In this document: in pieces, positions 1-8,025 of the stretch
Position numbering within the stretch: position 1 is the first letter of the stretch
How the letters are laid out: every line of letters begins with the position of its first letter
DNA from: Bog-473 sp035552095
GTDB lineage: Bacteria; Actinomycetota; Acidimicrobiia; Acidimicrobiales; RAAP-2
Direction of reading: 5' to 3'
Assembly (NCBI GenBank): GCA_035552095.1
Contig: DASZMA010000015.1
Span: 1 to 64,000 of the forward strand
DNA length: 64,000 nt
The notes under the pieces: generated by a model
What the model was told of the DNA's origin: nothing
Databases searched by the model: none
Seen by the model: the letters and a program-made list of their open reading frames with translations, nothing else
Program-made: the position numbers and the translations under genes

Positions 1-195
1 GTGATCGACCAGCTGGTCGATCACCTCGTCGGCCTGCCGGGCGTCTACGGAGCCCGCATGACCGGCGGCGGGTTCGGCGGCTGCGTCATCGCGCTGTGCC
101 AACCCGATTCACCCGCCCTCGACCCGGCCACCCACGCGCCCCGCCGGGCCTGGAGGGTCAGTCCGTCCCCAGGAGCAGCGCTGCTTGTGACGTAG
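1..195 (+). CDS. galK: Galactokinase, C-terminal fragment (cut by window edge)
   Basis: The window opens inside this gene, so the first codon visible is not its start. The 64 visible codons contain GARMTGGGFGGCVIAL, the third conserved motif of GHMP kinases in its galactokinase form, which closes over the ATP phosphates. Galactokinase phosphorylates galactose at C1 in the cytoplasm (Leloir pathway). The frame closes with TAG at 193-195. The last 38 bases overlap the 3' end of the convergent trpD gene. The tail after the motif is Pro/Arg-rich and not conserved-looking. Another GHMP kinase is possible, but the motif wording is typical of GalK. Confidence 0.8.
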   Translation: MIDQLVDHLVGLPGVYGARMTGGGFGGCVIALCQPDSPALDPATHAPRRAWRVSPSPGAALLVT

Positions 196-1219
196 CGACC
201 AGGGCGTCGAGCACCGCCTCGGCCCGCCCGCCCTCAACGGCTTCGGTGGCCAGCGCCACCCCGCCGGCCAGGTCATGGGCCCGGCCGGCCACCATCAGGG
301 CGGCGGCCGCGTTGAGCAGGCCGATGTCACGGTTGGCCCCGCTGACACCGGCCAGCACCGAGCGGATGGCCCGGGCGTTGAAGGCGGCGTCCCCACCGCG
401 CAGGTCGGCCATGGTCGCCGGGGCGAAGCCCAACGCGGCCGGGTCCACCCGCCACTCGATCAGCTCGTAGGAGCCGGCGCCGTCGCCGTTGAGCTCCAGC
501 ACGGTGGAGGGTGCGGTGACGCTGAGCTCGTCCAGGCCGTCGTCGCCGTAAATGATCATGGCCCGCCGGCTCCCGGTGGCCCCGAGCACGGCCGCCATGG
601 TCGAGGCCATGGCCGGATCGTTGACCCCGACCAGCTGGTGGCGCGTGCGGGACGGGTTGGTCAGCGGGCCGAGGACGTTGAAGACGGTGGGCACCCCGAG
701 CTCGCGACGGATGGGGGCCACGTAGCGCATGGCGGGATGGAAGCGCTGGGCGAAGCAGAAGCCCATCCCGGCCTCGGCCACGCAGCGGGCCACGCCCACC
801 GGCCCGATCTCAATGGCCACGCCGAGCGCCTCCAGCACATCAGCCGAGCCGACCGAGGACGAGGCCGACCGCCCGCCGTGCTTGCAGACGGCCACGCCGC
901 ACCCGGCCACGATCAGCGCGGCCAGGGTCGTCACATTGATGCTGCTCAGGTGGTCGCCGCCCGTCCCGACCAGGTCCACCACCATCCCGGTCCCGCTGAG
1001 GGTGACGGGCACCGCCGCCTCCACCATGGCCCGGGCCAGGCCGGTCACCTCGCCGACCGTCTCCCCCTTGGCGTGGAGCAGGGCCAGGAAGGCCCCGATC
1101 TGGGCCGGCGTCGCCTCCCCGGCCAGCACCGAGCCCAAGGTGGCCTCGGCTTCGTTCTCAGTCAGCGACTCCCCCGCGCTGAGCCGGCGCAGCACATCGG
1201 GCCAGGCCGTCAGTCCCAC
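158..1219 (-). CDS. trpD: Anthranilate phosphoribosyltransferase
   Basis: Transfers the phosphoribosyl group of PRPP to anthranilate, the second step of tryptophan synthesis. About 353 residues, normal for the family. Seen: the PRPP-binding GTGGD at about residues 85-89, the KHG..R...S..GSADVLEALG segment, and the metal-binding GDDGLDELS. The usual KHGN appears here as KHGG, so a conserved Asn near the substrate site is replaced. I chose the GTG at 1219 because its reading frame begins as the upstream acyl-CoA dehydrogenase ends (10-base overlap), and the open frame further upstream has no family similarity. No other trp gene is nearby. The 3' end overlaps galK convergently. Confidence 0.88.
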   Translation of the reverse strand: MGLTAWPDVLRRLSAGESLTENEAEATLGSVLAGEATPAQIGAFLALLHAKGETVGEVTGLARAMVEAAVPVTLSGTGMVVDLVGTGGDHLSSINVTTLAALIVAGCGVAVCKHGGRSASSSVGSADVLEALGVAIEIGPVGVARCVAEAGMGFCFAQRFHPAMRYVAPIRRELGVPTVFNVLGPLTNPSRTRHQLVGVNDPAMASTMAAVLGATGSRRAMIIYGDDGLDELSVTAPSTVLELNGDGAGSYELIEWRVDPAALGFAPATMADLRGGDAAFNARAIRSVLAGVSGANRDIGLLNAAAALMVAGRAHDLAGGVALATEAVEGGRAEAVLDALVATSQAALLLGTD

Positions 1220-2388
1220 CACAGATCCCGGTCCAAGACGCCCCGGGCGATCAGGCCGAGCTGCACCTGCGAGGTGCCCTCGACGATGGTCAGCTGCTTG
1301 GCGTCGCGGTACCACTGCTCGGTCGGGTGGTCCTCCATGTAGCCGGCCGCTCCCAGGAGCTGGACGGCGAGCGAGGAGGCCCGCACCGCCATTTCGGTGG
1401 CGTGGTACTTGGCCATGGACAGGAACGGCACGTACTCCTTGGTGAACTTGCCCGCATCGGCCAGGACGGCCGAACGGTAGGTGAGCAGGCGGGCCGCCTC
1501 AATCTCGACGGCGCACTTGGCGATCTCCCACTGAATGCCCTGGAAGTCGGCGATGGTCTTGTTGAAGGCGGCCCGGCCCTGCACGTACTGCGTGGCGTAC
1601 ATGAGGGCCCCCTCGGCCAGGCCGAGGCCGCGGGCGGCCACGATCGGCCGCATGGCGTTGAGACCGAGCATGGCCAGGCGGAACCCGCCGACCTCGCCGA
1701 TCACGTTCTCGGCCGGCACGTGGACGTCGCTCAGCACCAGCTCGCCGGTGTCGACCCCCTTGACGCCCATTTTGTGGTCGGTCCGGCCGACCTCGACCCC
1801 GTCCCACTTCCGCTCGACAATGAAGGCGGTGATCGAGTCATGAGCCCGGCTGGTCGGATCACTGGTCTTGGCGAAGACGGTGTACCAGTCGGCCTCGCGC
1901 ACGCCTGACATCCAGCACTTGGTGCCGTTGAGGACCCAGCCGTCGTCGCTGCTGCCCACATCGCGCACGCCCCGGGTGCGCATGCCCATGACGTCGCTGC
2001 CCGCCTGGGGCTCGGAAAGGCCGAAGGCGGCCCGCAACGTCCCCTCGGCAATGCCGGGCAGGTACTTCTGCTTCTGGGCCTCGGTGCCGGCGATCATGAC
2101 CGGGCCGGTCGGCAGCCGGGTGAGCAGCAGCATGAGGGCGGCGGCGTTGGAGTACTTGGCCACCTCCTCAATGGCGATGGCCAGGCCCAGGATGCCGGCT
2201 CCCGAGCCCCCGTACTCGACCGGCAGGCACAAGCCGAGCAGGCCGGCGTCGCGGAAGGCCTCGAAGATGTCCTGGGGGTACTCACCGCTCTGGTCGATGG
2301 CCCGGGCCCGGGGCTTGACCTTGTCCTGAGCCAGGCGGCGGACCGACTCCTGCAACTCGGCCAGTTCGGGGGGAAGGTCAAAATCCAC
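1210..2388 (-). CDS. Acyl-CoA dehydrogenase
   Basis: FAD-dependent enzyme that introduces the alpha-beta double bond into acyl-CoA, passing electrons to ETF. At 392 residues it has the full short/medium-chain layout: N-terminal helical domain, a beta-barrel region with GLSEPQAGSD (flavin/substrate contact), and a C-terminal helical domain. The catalytic base is the Glu of IVEGTSQVQ at about residue 370, the position used in short/medium-chain and isovaleryl-type enzymes. Substrate length cannot be read from sequence. Its 3' end overlaps the trpD start, so the two are probably cotranscribed although metabolically unrelated. It is divergent from the LCP gene across 43 bases. Confidence 0.9.
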   Translation of the reverse strand: MDFDLPPELAELQESVRRLAQDKVKPRARAIDQSGEYPQDIFEAFRDAGLLGLCLPVEYGGSGAGILGLAIAIEEVAKYSNAAALMLLLTRLPTGPVMIAGTEAQKQKYLPGIAEGTLRAAFGLSEPQAGSDVMGMRTRGVRDVGSSDDGWVLNGTKCWMSGVREADWYTVFAKTSDPTSRAHDSITAFIVERKWDGVEVGRTDHKMGVKGVDTGELVLSDVHVPAENVIGEVGGFRLAMLGLNAMRPIVAARGLGLAEGALMYATQYVQGRAAFNKTIADFQGIQWEIAKCAVEIEAARLLTYRSAVLADAGKFTKEYVPFLSMAKYHATEMAVRASSLAVQLLGAAGYMEDHPTEQWYRDAKQLTIVEGTSQVQLGLIARGVLDRDLWWD

Positions 2389-2431
2389 CGGCGAAGGCTA
2401 TCGGACAGCCCCAACATGTAATTTCTGCGTC

Positions 2432-4069
2432 TTGCCCTCCGAGGAAGTTCTGCCGTCCCGCGCCGACGTACAGGCCGAGCTGCGAAAAGAGAAGAAAAAG
2501 GAAGAGCGCCATCGCCATCGCTGGCGCCGTCGCCTCCTCTACTCCCTCTCCGCCATCGTCCTCCTTGGTGCCCTCTCAGCCGGCGGCCTCTACTTCTACG
2601 CCACCTACCGCTTCGACCAGATTAAGAAGGTCCACGCCAAGCATCTGGTCAAGGCGGCCGTGACCGGCAAGCCCTTCGACATGCTCCTGGTTGGCTCGGA
2701 CTCCCGAGCCTTCGTCAACAACAGCACGCAGATAAAGGCCTTCGGCGACCAGGCCAACGCCGGCGGTCAGCGCAGCGACGTCACCATGATCGCCCGCTTC
2801 GTGCCCGCCACGAAATCGGTGACCATCCTGTCCATCCCCCGCGACCTGTGGGTCGACATCCCGGCCAACAGCAGCGACATCGTGGGCATGAACCGGATCA
2901 ACGCCGCCTACGACTCCGGCCCCGACCTGCTGGTGCAGACGATCGAGGCCGACCTGCACATCTCGGTCAACCACTACATGGCGGTCGGCTTCCCGGGCTT
3001 CCTGGGCATGGTCGACGCGCTGGGCGGCGTCACCATGAGCTTCCCCACCGAGGTCAAGGATGCCTACACCGGGCTCGACGTGACCACCCTGGGCTGCCAG
3101 GTCATCAACGGCACCCAGTCACTGCAACTCGTGCGCAGCCGCCATCTGGAGTACAAGAACGCCAAGGGCTACTGGGAGAGCGACGGGCTGTCGGACTTCA
3201 GCCGTATTCAGCGCCAGGACGCGTTCTTCCGGGCCGTGCTGGCCAAGGTCAACACCTCCATCACCAACCCCCTGGCCATCAACGGCTTCATCTCGGCCGC
3301 CGTGGGCAACCTGACCATCGACGACACCCTGTCCAAGAGCGACCTGTTCCACCTGGCCACCGAGTTCCGGGGACTGGCCTCGTCGCACCTGATCACCGAG
3401 ACGCTCCCCACCACCAGCTATGTCACCAGTGGGGGCGCCGACGTCCTCTTAGAGGCCAAGCCCTACGCCAGCCAGATGATCGCCGCCTTCAACCAGCTCG
3501 GCCTACCCAAGCCCAAGCCGAAAAAAGTGGTGCCCCCGCTGGCCCACAATCTGGTCGACGTCCAGGTCTTCAACGCCGGCGCGGCGAGCGGCGAGGCCCA
3601 CGCCACCGCCACCGCGCTGACCGCCGACGGCTTCAACGTGGTCGAGGTCGGCGACGCGCCGAACCCGCTGACCGCCGGCACCCCGGACCAGATCTGGTAC
3701 AGCTCGACCGGGCTGGAGGCGGCGCACTCGCTGGGCGCGGCGCTGACCGGCACCATCAAGTACGTGGCCGACCCCAGCCTGAGCGGCAACACCGTGGCGC
3801 TCTTCCTGGGCAGCGCCGCCCTCACCGTGACCACGACCACGACCACCACCACCACGACGACCACCCCGGGCTCGACCACCACCCCGACCACGATCCCGGG
3901 CGACGTCTACACCAACCAGCAGTCCGAGCCATGGAACCCGGTCCCGTGCACGCTGGGGGCGAGCCCCACGACGACGACGACGACGACCAAGGTCCCGTCC
4001 AAGACGGCCACGGCCAAGACATCGGCCGGAGTCACGACGTCGACCTCCGACAAGTCGAAGGCGAAGTAA
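2432..4069 (+). CDS. LytR-CpsA-Psr (LCP) family cell-wall glycopolymer ligase with LytR_C domain
   Basis: LCP proteins attach polyprenyl-linked glycopolymers (in actinobacteria, arabinogalactan-like polymers) to peptidoglycan outside the membrane. Visible order: a very basic cytoplasmic N-terminus, one membrane helix at about residues 35-57, an LCP domain with SDSR (89-92), RSDVTMI (114-120), IPRDLW (135-140), RSRHLEY (235-241) and DFSRIQRQ (255-262), then a LytR_C domain near 370-460 beginning VDVQVFNAGAASG. The last 80 residues are two runs of threonine separated by a short linker, a likely extracellular stalk. The start is a TTG with no clear ribosome site. The frame is open further upstream, so the exact start is uncertain. 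Confidence 0.87.
   Translation: MPSEEVLPSRADVQAELRKEKKKEERHRHRWRRRLLYSLSAIVLLGALSAGGLYFYATYRFDQIKKVHAKHLVKAAVTGKPFDMLLVGSDSRAFVNNSTQIKAFGDQANAGGQRSDVTMIARFVPATKSVTILSIPRDLWVDIPANSSDIVGMNRINAAYDSGPDLLVQTIEADLHISVNHYMAVGFPGFLGMVDALGGVTMSFPTEVKDAYTGLDVTTLGCQVINGTQSLQLVRSRHLEYKNAKGYWESDGLSDFSRIQRQDAFFRAVLAKVNTSITNPLAINGFISAAVGNLTIDDTLSKSDLFHLATEFRGLASSHLITETLPTTSYVTSGGADVLLEAKPYASQMIAAFNQLGLPKPKPKKVVPPLAHNLVDVQVFNAGAASGEAHATATALTADGFNVVEVGDAPNPLTAGTPDQIWYSSTGLEAAHSLGAALTGTIKYVADPSLSGNTVALFLGSAALTVTTTTTTTTTTTTPGSTTTPTTIPGDVYTNQQSEPWNPVPCTLGASPTTTTTTTKVPSKTATAKTSAGVTTSTSDKSKAK
3829..3990 (+). repeat. Triplet-rich Thr-codon tracts in the LCP gene tail
   Basis: Two tracts of ACC/ACG codons (about 3829-3866 and 3967-3990) encode runs of up to a dozen threonines. 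The codons alternate among synonyms, so this is protein-level low complexity as well as DNA repetition. It is prone to slippage, so the exact length may vary between strains. Confidence 0.7.
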
Positions 4070-4089
4070 AAAGGCCGAGCGAGGCCGCC

Positions 4090-4329
4090 TTAGGCCGACT
4101 TGCGGCGCTGGCGCACAATGCGCCGCCGCTCCCGCTCCGTCGTGCCGCCCCATACGCCTTCACGCTCGCGGTGGGCCAGGGCGTGCTCGAGGCAAGCCTG
4201 ACGAACCGGGCAGTCGGAGCAGATGGCCTTGGCTTCGGCCGCGTCGGCCTCGTCCTCTGATATCGGGTAGAACGCCTCAACATCGAGGCCCCGGCAGGCG
4301 GCCAGCTTGCGCCACGTGGTGGCACTCAT
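4090..4329 (-). CDS. WhiB-family transcriptional regulator
   Basis: Actinobacteria-specific iron-sulfur regulator that works with the primary sigma factor. The 79-residue protein carries the four cluster cysteines at 12, 37, 40 and 46 (C...CSDC.....C), the beta-turn GVWGG at 58-62 and a basic C-terminal tail for DNA contact. The ATG at 4329 was chosen because it is preceded by GAGGAAG at good distance and places Cys12 where the family has it. Upstream codons in frame are unlike WhiB. It is most like the short WhiB1/WhiB2 class, but the subclass cannot be settled by eye. Expressed from its own promoter in the 160-base gap upstream, and convergent with the LCP gene. Confidence 0.93.
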   Translation of the reverse strand: MSATTWRKLAACRGLDVEAFYPISEDEADAAEAKAICSDCPVRQACLEHALAHREREGVWGGTTERERRRIVRQRRKSA

Positions 4330-4435
4330 GGGAAACACTTCCTCGCAAAAGTCGGATACGGGCAGAATTCGCCCTGGTCGGGGGCACAGCCAGGGGAAAC
4401 CCGACGGCGCCGGCACCGAATTCCGGCGAACGAAG

Positions 4436-4465
4436 AGTATGGCTTACGCCCGGTGGGCCTGTAAA
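4436..4465 (-). promoter_or_regulatory. Putative whiB promoter
   Basis: On the minus strand a TTTACA hexamer (4465-4460) is followed after 18 bases by CATACT (4441-4436), a fair sigma-70-type pair in an otherwise GC-rich gap. It would give a leader of about 100 bases before whiB. Three GAATTC palindromes lie in the same gap at 4365, 4418 and 4478. No experimental support. Confidence 0.35.
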
Positions 4466-4490
4466 GAGCTACACACAGAATTCTCCCAGG

Positions 4491-5123
4491 TCAGCCGATA
4501 GGAAGCGGCTTTGTTGTGCCGCGGAGGTCACCCAGGAGCTCTTCCCGCACGTCGGGGGGCAGAACCGTCCGGGCGGCGTACTCGGGATGCTCGGCCACCA
4601 GGGCCACCTCGCCCGGGCCGGCGAAGGCCTCGACCTGGGCCGGCGTGAAGGCGAACCGGAGGTAGTGCACGGCCGGGGTCACGTGCTCGCGGACCAGGGC
4701 GGCGGCGTGGGCCGCCTCGGGCACGCTCCGCACCACCTGGCGCTCGCCCTTGCCCCCGACCTCCACCTCGACCCCGAGGGCCGACTCGATGCCCACCAGC
4801 CGGGGCAGCCAGTCCCGCATGGAGCCGTCCGAGGTCAGCTCAATGAACAGGGTGGCCGACAGTTCGCCCACCTCGGGTAGGAGGCGGTTGTAGATGTCCA
4901 GCTCGACCTGGACAGCCTCATCGCTCAGGATCTTCTCCACCCGGGCCATCTCCTGGACCTGGAAACGCACGGTGTCGACGCACTCGAAGGCCAGGGTCAT
5001 GATCGGGCCCAACGCGACCCGACGCCGGCGCTTGCGGGCGATCACCTGTGCTCGATACGACTCGCGCACCCGCTCGTACGCCCGCAGGTCCAGCACATCG
5101 TCCAGCGTCAGCGCCGCCGTCAC
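4491..5123 (-). CDS. DUF3501 family protein
   Basis: A 210-residue soluble protein that matches the DUF3501 family by its N-terminal pattern (LTLDDVLDLRAYERVR, then a basic RKRRRRVALGP) and by its position. It has no known activity. Families of this type are usually encoded beside a GlpC-like Fe-S protein and a rubrerythrin, exactly as here. Its start overlaps the end of the Fe-S gene (ATGA-type, 5120-5123), so the two are translationally coupled. There are no membrane segments and no metal-binding cysteine cluster. The context suggests a role with the Fe-S protein in oxidative or peroxide stress electron flow, which is inference. Confidence 0.75.
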   Translation of the reverse strand: MTAALTLDDVLDLRAYERVRESYRAQVIARKRRRRVALGPIMTLAFECVDTVRFQVQEMARVEKILSDEAVQVELDIYNRLLPEVGELSATLFIELTSDGSMRDWLPRLVGIESALGVEVEVGGKGERQVVRSVPEAAHAAALVREHVTPAVHYLRFAFTPAQVEAFAGPGEVALVAEHPEYAARTVLPPDVREELLGDLRGTTKPLPIG

Positions 5124-6430
5124 TCCGACACCCCGTAGGCCTGGGCCATCACCTGCATCGGGTGGAGCGCCCGCTGACCGGTCTCCTGCAGGATGGCCCC
5201 GTTGGCCAGATGGCAGTCGCCGCAGACCACCTCGTTGCCGGCCGCCGTGACCTCACGAGCCAGCGGCGCCGCCACCTGGCGGGCCAGCTCGTAGTTTTCG
5301 GCCCGGTAGCCCCAGGTCCCGTCGATGCCCGAGCAACGCTGGACCAGGTCGCACCTGACCCCGGCCACCTTCAGCAGGTCCCGGCTCTTCAGCCCGGCGT
5401 TCTGGGCCTGCAGGTGGCAGGCCACGTGGTAGGTCACCCGCTCAGGCACGCGGCCGTCATCGCGCCCGGGGAACTCAGCGCGCAGGGCGAAGGGGTCCGC
5501 GGCATCCTTGTGGCGCTTCATGAGGTACTCGGCCGGGTCGTAGGTGTGGGCGGCCACCAGGTCGGCGTCGGGACCGGCGACATACATCGGGTAGTCCCGC
5601 TTGATGACGTAGGCGCAGGTGGGCTGGGCCACCACCACGTCGCGCCCGGCCCGCACCTCGGCCGCCAGCGCCGTCACGTTGCGCCGGGCCGCCTCGGTGA
5701 ACTGCTTCAGGTTCCCAGTGTGCAGCCACGGGGCGCCGCAGCACTTGGTCCCCTCGGGCAGCGAGCAGGCCACCCCGTTGTGCTCGTAGACCTGGACCAT
5801 GGCCTGGCCGACCTCGGGGTCCATGTACTCCACGAAGCAGGTGGGGAACACCGAGACGGCTCCGAGCTCCACCGAGGCGGCGGCCGGACCCCTCCTCTTC
5901 TTGAACCAGGTGGAGAAGCGCTGCCGGGCGTAGGGCGGCAGCAGCCGCTGCGAGGCCAGGCCCACCGTCTTCTCCATGGCTCGCCGCGTAAACGATCCGG
6001 GGGTCCCGGTGGCCCAGTTCACCACCGGCGCCGCCACCACCGAGACGCGGCCCAGCGCGTCGGTGCGGCCCAGGAACTGGTCGGTCAGGCGCGCCTTGAC
6101 CCCCACGCCCTGCTCATGGCGCACGGCGTGGACCCGGCTCATGAGGCGCGGGAAGTCGAGCTCCCACTCGTGCGGGGGCACGTAGGGGCACTTCACGTAG
6201 CAGAGCTTGCACTGGTAGCACTCGTCGACCACCTGGTCGTGTTCGGCTGCGGTCAGCGCCCCGACGTCCCCGTCCTTGGCGTCAATGAAGTCGAACAAGG
6301 TCGGGAACGACGGGCACAGGTTGAAGCAGAGGCGGCAGCCGTGGCACAGATCGAAGACGCGGTCCAGCTCCTGGCGCAGGGCGCCCGGGTCGAAGTACTG
6401 CGGATCAGTGGGATCGTAGGTGGCGGTCAC
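5120..6430 (-). CDS. Fe-S oxidoreductase, GlpC/heterodisulfide-reductase-like
   Basis: A 436-residue protein with two 4Fe-4S ferredoxin motifs (Cys29, 32, 35, 39 and Cys71, 74, 77, 81), followed by two cysteine-rich CCG-type domains (visible in KCCGAPWLHTGN, ACHLQAQN, CSGIDGTWG and CGDCHLANG). This is the architecture of GlpC and HdrD-like subunits that pass electrons between a flavoprotein and quinone or thiols. No transmembrane helix is apparent. It lies between rubrerythrin and DUF3501 in a tight minus-strand operon, 12 bases after rbr. The glpD gene of this window lies 10 kb away, so a GlpABC role is unlikely. Partnering rubrerythrin is an inference from context. Confidence 0.85.
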   Translation of the reverse strand: MTATYDPTDPQYFDPGALRQELDRVFDLCHGCRLCFNLCPSFPTLFDFIDAKDGDVGALTAAEHDQVVDECYQCKLCYVKCPYVPPHEWELDFPRLMSRVHAVRHEQGVGVKARLTDQFLGRTDALGRVSVVAAPVVNWATGTPGSFTRRAMEKTVGLASQRLLPPYARQRFSTWFKKRRGPAAASVELGAVSVFPTCFVEYMDPEVGQAMVQVYEHNGVACSLPEGTKCCGAPWLHTGNLKQFTEAARRNVTALAAEVRAGRDVVVAQPTCAYVIKRDYPMYVAGPDADLVAAHTYDPAEYLMKRHKDAADPFALRAEFPGRDDGRVPERVTYHVACHLQAQNAGLKSRDLLKVAGVRCDLVQRCSGIDGTWGYRAENYELARQVAAPLAREVTAAGNEVVCGDCHLANGAILQETGQRALHPMQVMAQAYGVSE

Positions 6431-6442
6431 CGGCCCGCCTGA

Positions 6443-6862
<420 letters not shown>

Positions 6863-6893
6863 GGCTGTTCGTACCCTTTCTCTGTTGCGCTGG

Positions 6894-7322
6894 TTACGGC
6901 TGATTGATTCGACACTCGTCACACATCCCGCGGAAGACCACCTCGGCGCTCAGCACCTCGAAGCCCTGGGCCGCCCCCGAGGGGACGGCCAACCCGGGGA
7001 AGTCGGCCTCCACGTCCCGGACCTTCCCGCACTGCCGGCAGACCAGATGGTGGTGGGTGGCCTCGACGTTGGGGTCGAAGCGGGCGGCGCCCGTGCCCAG
7101 GTCGAGCGAGGTGATCTCGCCCAGCTCGGTCAGGTCGTTGAGGGTCTGGTAGACGGTCTTGAGGGAGACGTTGGGCATCTCCCGGCGCACCTTCTCGTAC
7201 ACCCGCTCGGCCGAGGGGTGGGTGACGTCGCCCTCCAGGGCCCGGAAGATGCACTGGCGCTGCGCCGTGATTTTGCGCCCGTGGGCCCGGAAGAGATCGG
7301 TCAACGCGTCGGGGGACTGCAT
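6894..7322 (-). CDS. Fur family repressor (PerR-like)
   Basis: A 142-residue metal-dependent repressor: winged helix at about 15-75 with recognition helix VSLKTVYQTLNDL, dimer domain with the ATHHHLVCRQCGKV metal region, and two CxxC pairs (Cys95/98 and Cys134/137) forming the structural zinc site. The neighbouring rubrerythrin points to PerR (peroxide sensing) rather than iron-sensing Fur. Asp83 and the His-rich HHH segment are in the right place for the regulatory metal. A perfect inverted repeat at 7355-7369 just upstream is a likely autoregulatory box. It is divergent from the toxin-antitoxin pair. Confidence 0.88.
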   Translation of the reverse strand: MQSPDALTDLFRAHGRKITAQRQCIFRALEGDVTHPSAERVYEKVRREMPNVSLKTVYQTLNDLTELGEITSLDLGTGAARFDPNVEATHHHLVCRQCGKVRDVEADFPGLAVPSGAAQGFEVLSAEVVFRGMCDECRINQP

Positions 7323-7354
7323 GGCAACGCCACCCTACCGGCCCCGGCAGATTC

Positions 7355-7369
7355 TGACAACCATTGTCA
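7355..7369. promoter_or_regulatory. Fur/PerR-type operator
   Basis: TGACAA-CCA-TTGTCA is a perfect 6-base inverted repeat located 33 bases before the fur/perR start codon, in the divergent gap with the toxin-antitoxin genes. Size and form resemble actinobacterial Fur-family boxes. The assignment to this repressor is inference. Confidence 0.55.
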
Positions 7370-7419
7370 AAATCGCCATGACGCGCGTCGGGCGCGAACT
7401 AGAAAATCTACATTTCGTC

Positions 7420-7425
7420 TACAAT
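7420..7425 (+). promoter_or_regulatory. -10 element of the antitoxin gene, probably giving a leaderless mRNA
   Basis: TACAAT ends seven bases before the antitoxin ATG, so the transcript would begin at or next to the start codon. There is no usable ribosome site. A small palindrome TAGA-AAA-TCTA at 7400-7410 overlaps the -35 area and could be the antitoxin's own operator. Confidence 0.4.
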
Positions 7426-7431
7426 AGGGCA

Positions 7432-7662
7432 ATGGCCTCCACTGACACCACCACCGTCCGGGTTCGACGTCCAGACTCCGAGCGGCTGTCGGCGCTCGCC
7501 AAGAGTCGACACACCACGGTCGTGGAAGTGGTGCACACCGCGCTCGACGCGTTGGAGCGCCAGGAGTTCATGCGAGGGCTCAATGAGGACTACCGGCTCA
7601 TGGGTCCCAAGGACAGGGAGGCTCTCCTGGCTGAGCATATTGAATGGGATCCATTAACTTGA
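7432..7662 (+). CDS. Ribbon-helix-helix antitoxin
   Basis: A 76-residue protein whose N-terminus (TTTVRVRRPDSERLSALAK, then a helix HTTVVEVVHTALDAL) fits a CopG/MetJ ribbon-helix-helix DNA-binding fold, followed by an acidic, probably flexible toxin-binding tail (MGPKDREALLAEHIEWDP). It overlaps the downstream MazF-type toxin by 19 bases, the usual antitoxin-first order. I took the ATG at 7432 because the upstream frame has no family signal. It should neutralise the toxin and repress the pair by binding the AT-richer promoter region just upstream. Confidence 0.85.
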   Translation: MASTDTTTVRVRRPDSERLSALAKSRHTTVVEVVHTALDALERQEFMRGLNEDYRLMGPKDREALLAEHIEWDPLT

Positions 7663-7994
7663 TCTGGCGGGCCGAGATTTATGAGGTGGACCTCGGAGCG
7701 CCGGTCGGGCACGAGCCGGCCGATGTTCGCCCGGGACTGATTGTCTCAGCGGACCTCATCAACAATGGTTCTGGTGCATTGGTCGGTGTGGTCCCGATCA
7801 CGTCACGGGACTATGGACTGCGCAGTCATGTCGAGCTTCAATCTGACCCGACCGGACTGGATCACGATTCGTACGCTCGGTGCGACCAACTTCGGTTGCT
7901 CTCAAGCCGCCGTCTGCGCGGCCTCCTCGGCCAAGCTTCGGCTGAATCGATGGATTCGATTGATCGGGCTCTGCGTTTCATGCTCGATCCGTGA
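7644..7994 (+). CDS. MazF/PemK-type endoribonuclease toxin
   Basis: A 116-residue protein with the MazF signature layout: RAEIYEVDLGAPVGHEPADVRPGLIVS at residues 9-35 (basic residue, GxE..xRP segment), then VGVVPITS and the C-terminal CDQLRLLSSRRL strand-helix. In MazF, the RP arginine and the T/S after PIT contribute to RNA cleavage; here both the RP pair and PITS are present, so the toxin looks intact. It cleaves single-stranded RNA at short specific sequences, which cannot be predicted. Coupled to the RHH antitoxin by an overlapping start. No unusual codon use is obvious. Confidence 0.87.
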   Translation: MGSINLIWRAEIYEVDLGAPVGHEPADVRPGLIVSADLINNGSGALVGVVPITSRDYGLRSHVELQSDPTGLDHDSYARCDQLRLLSSRRLRGLLGQASAESMDSIDRALRFMLDP

Positions 7995-8025
7995 GGCGTG
8001 CCGGCCGCCGAAACTCCCGGCAGCC

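Noticed and set aside
2848..4260. A 470-codon plus-strand frame overlapping the LCP gene
   Set aside because: Its His/Asp/Arg-rich repeats come from the Thr-codon tract read in another frame. The LCP frame has all family motifs.
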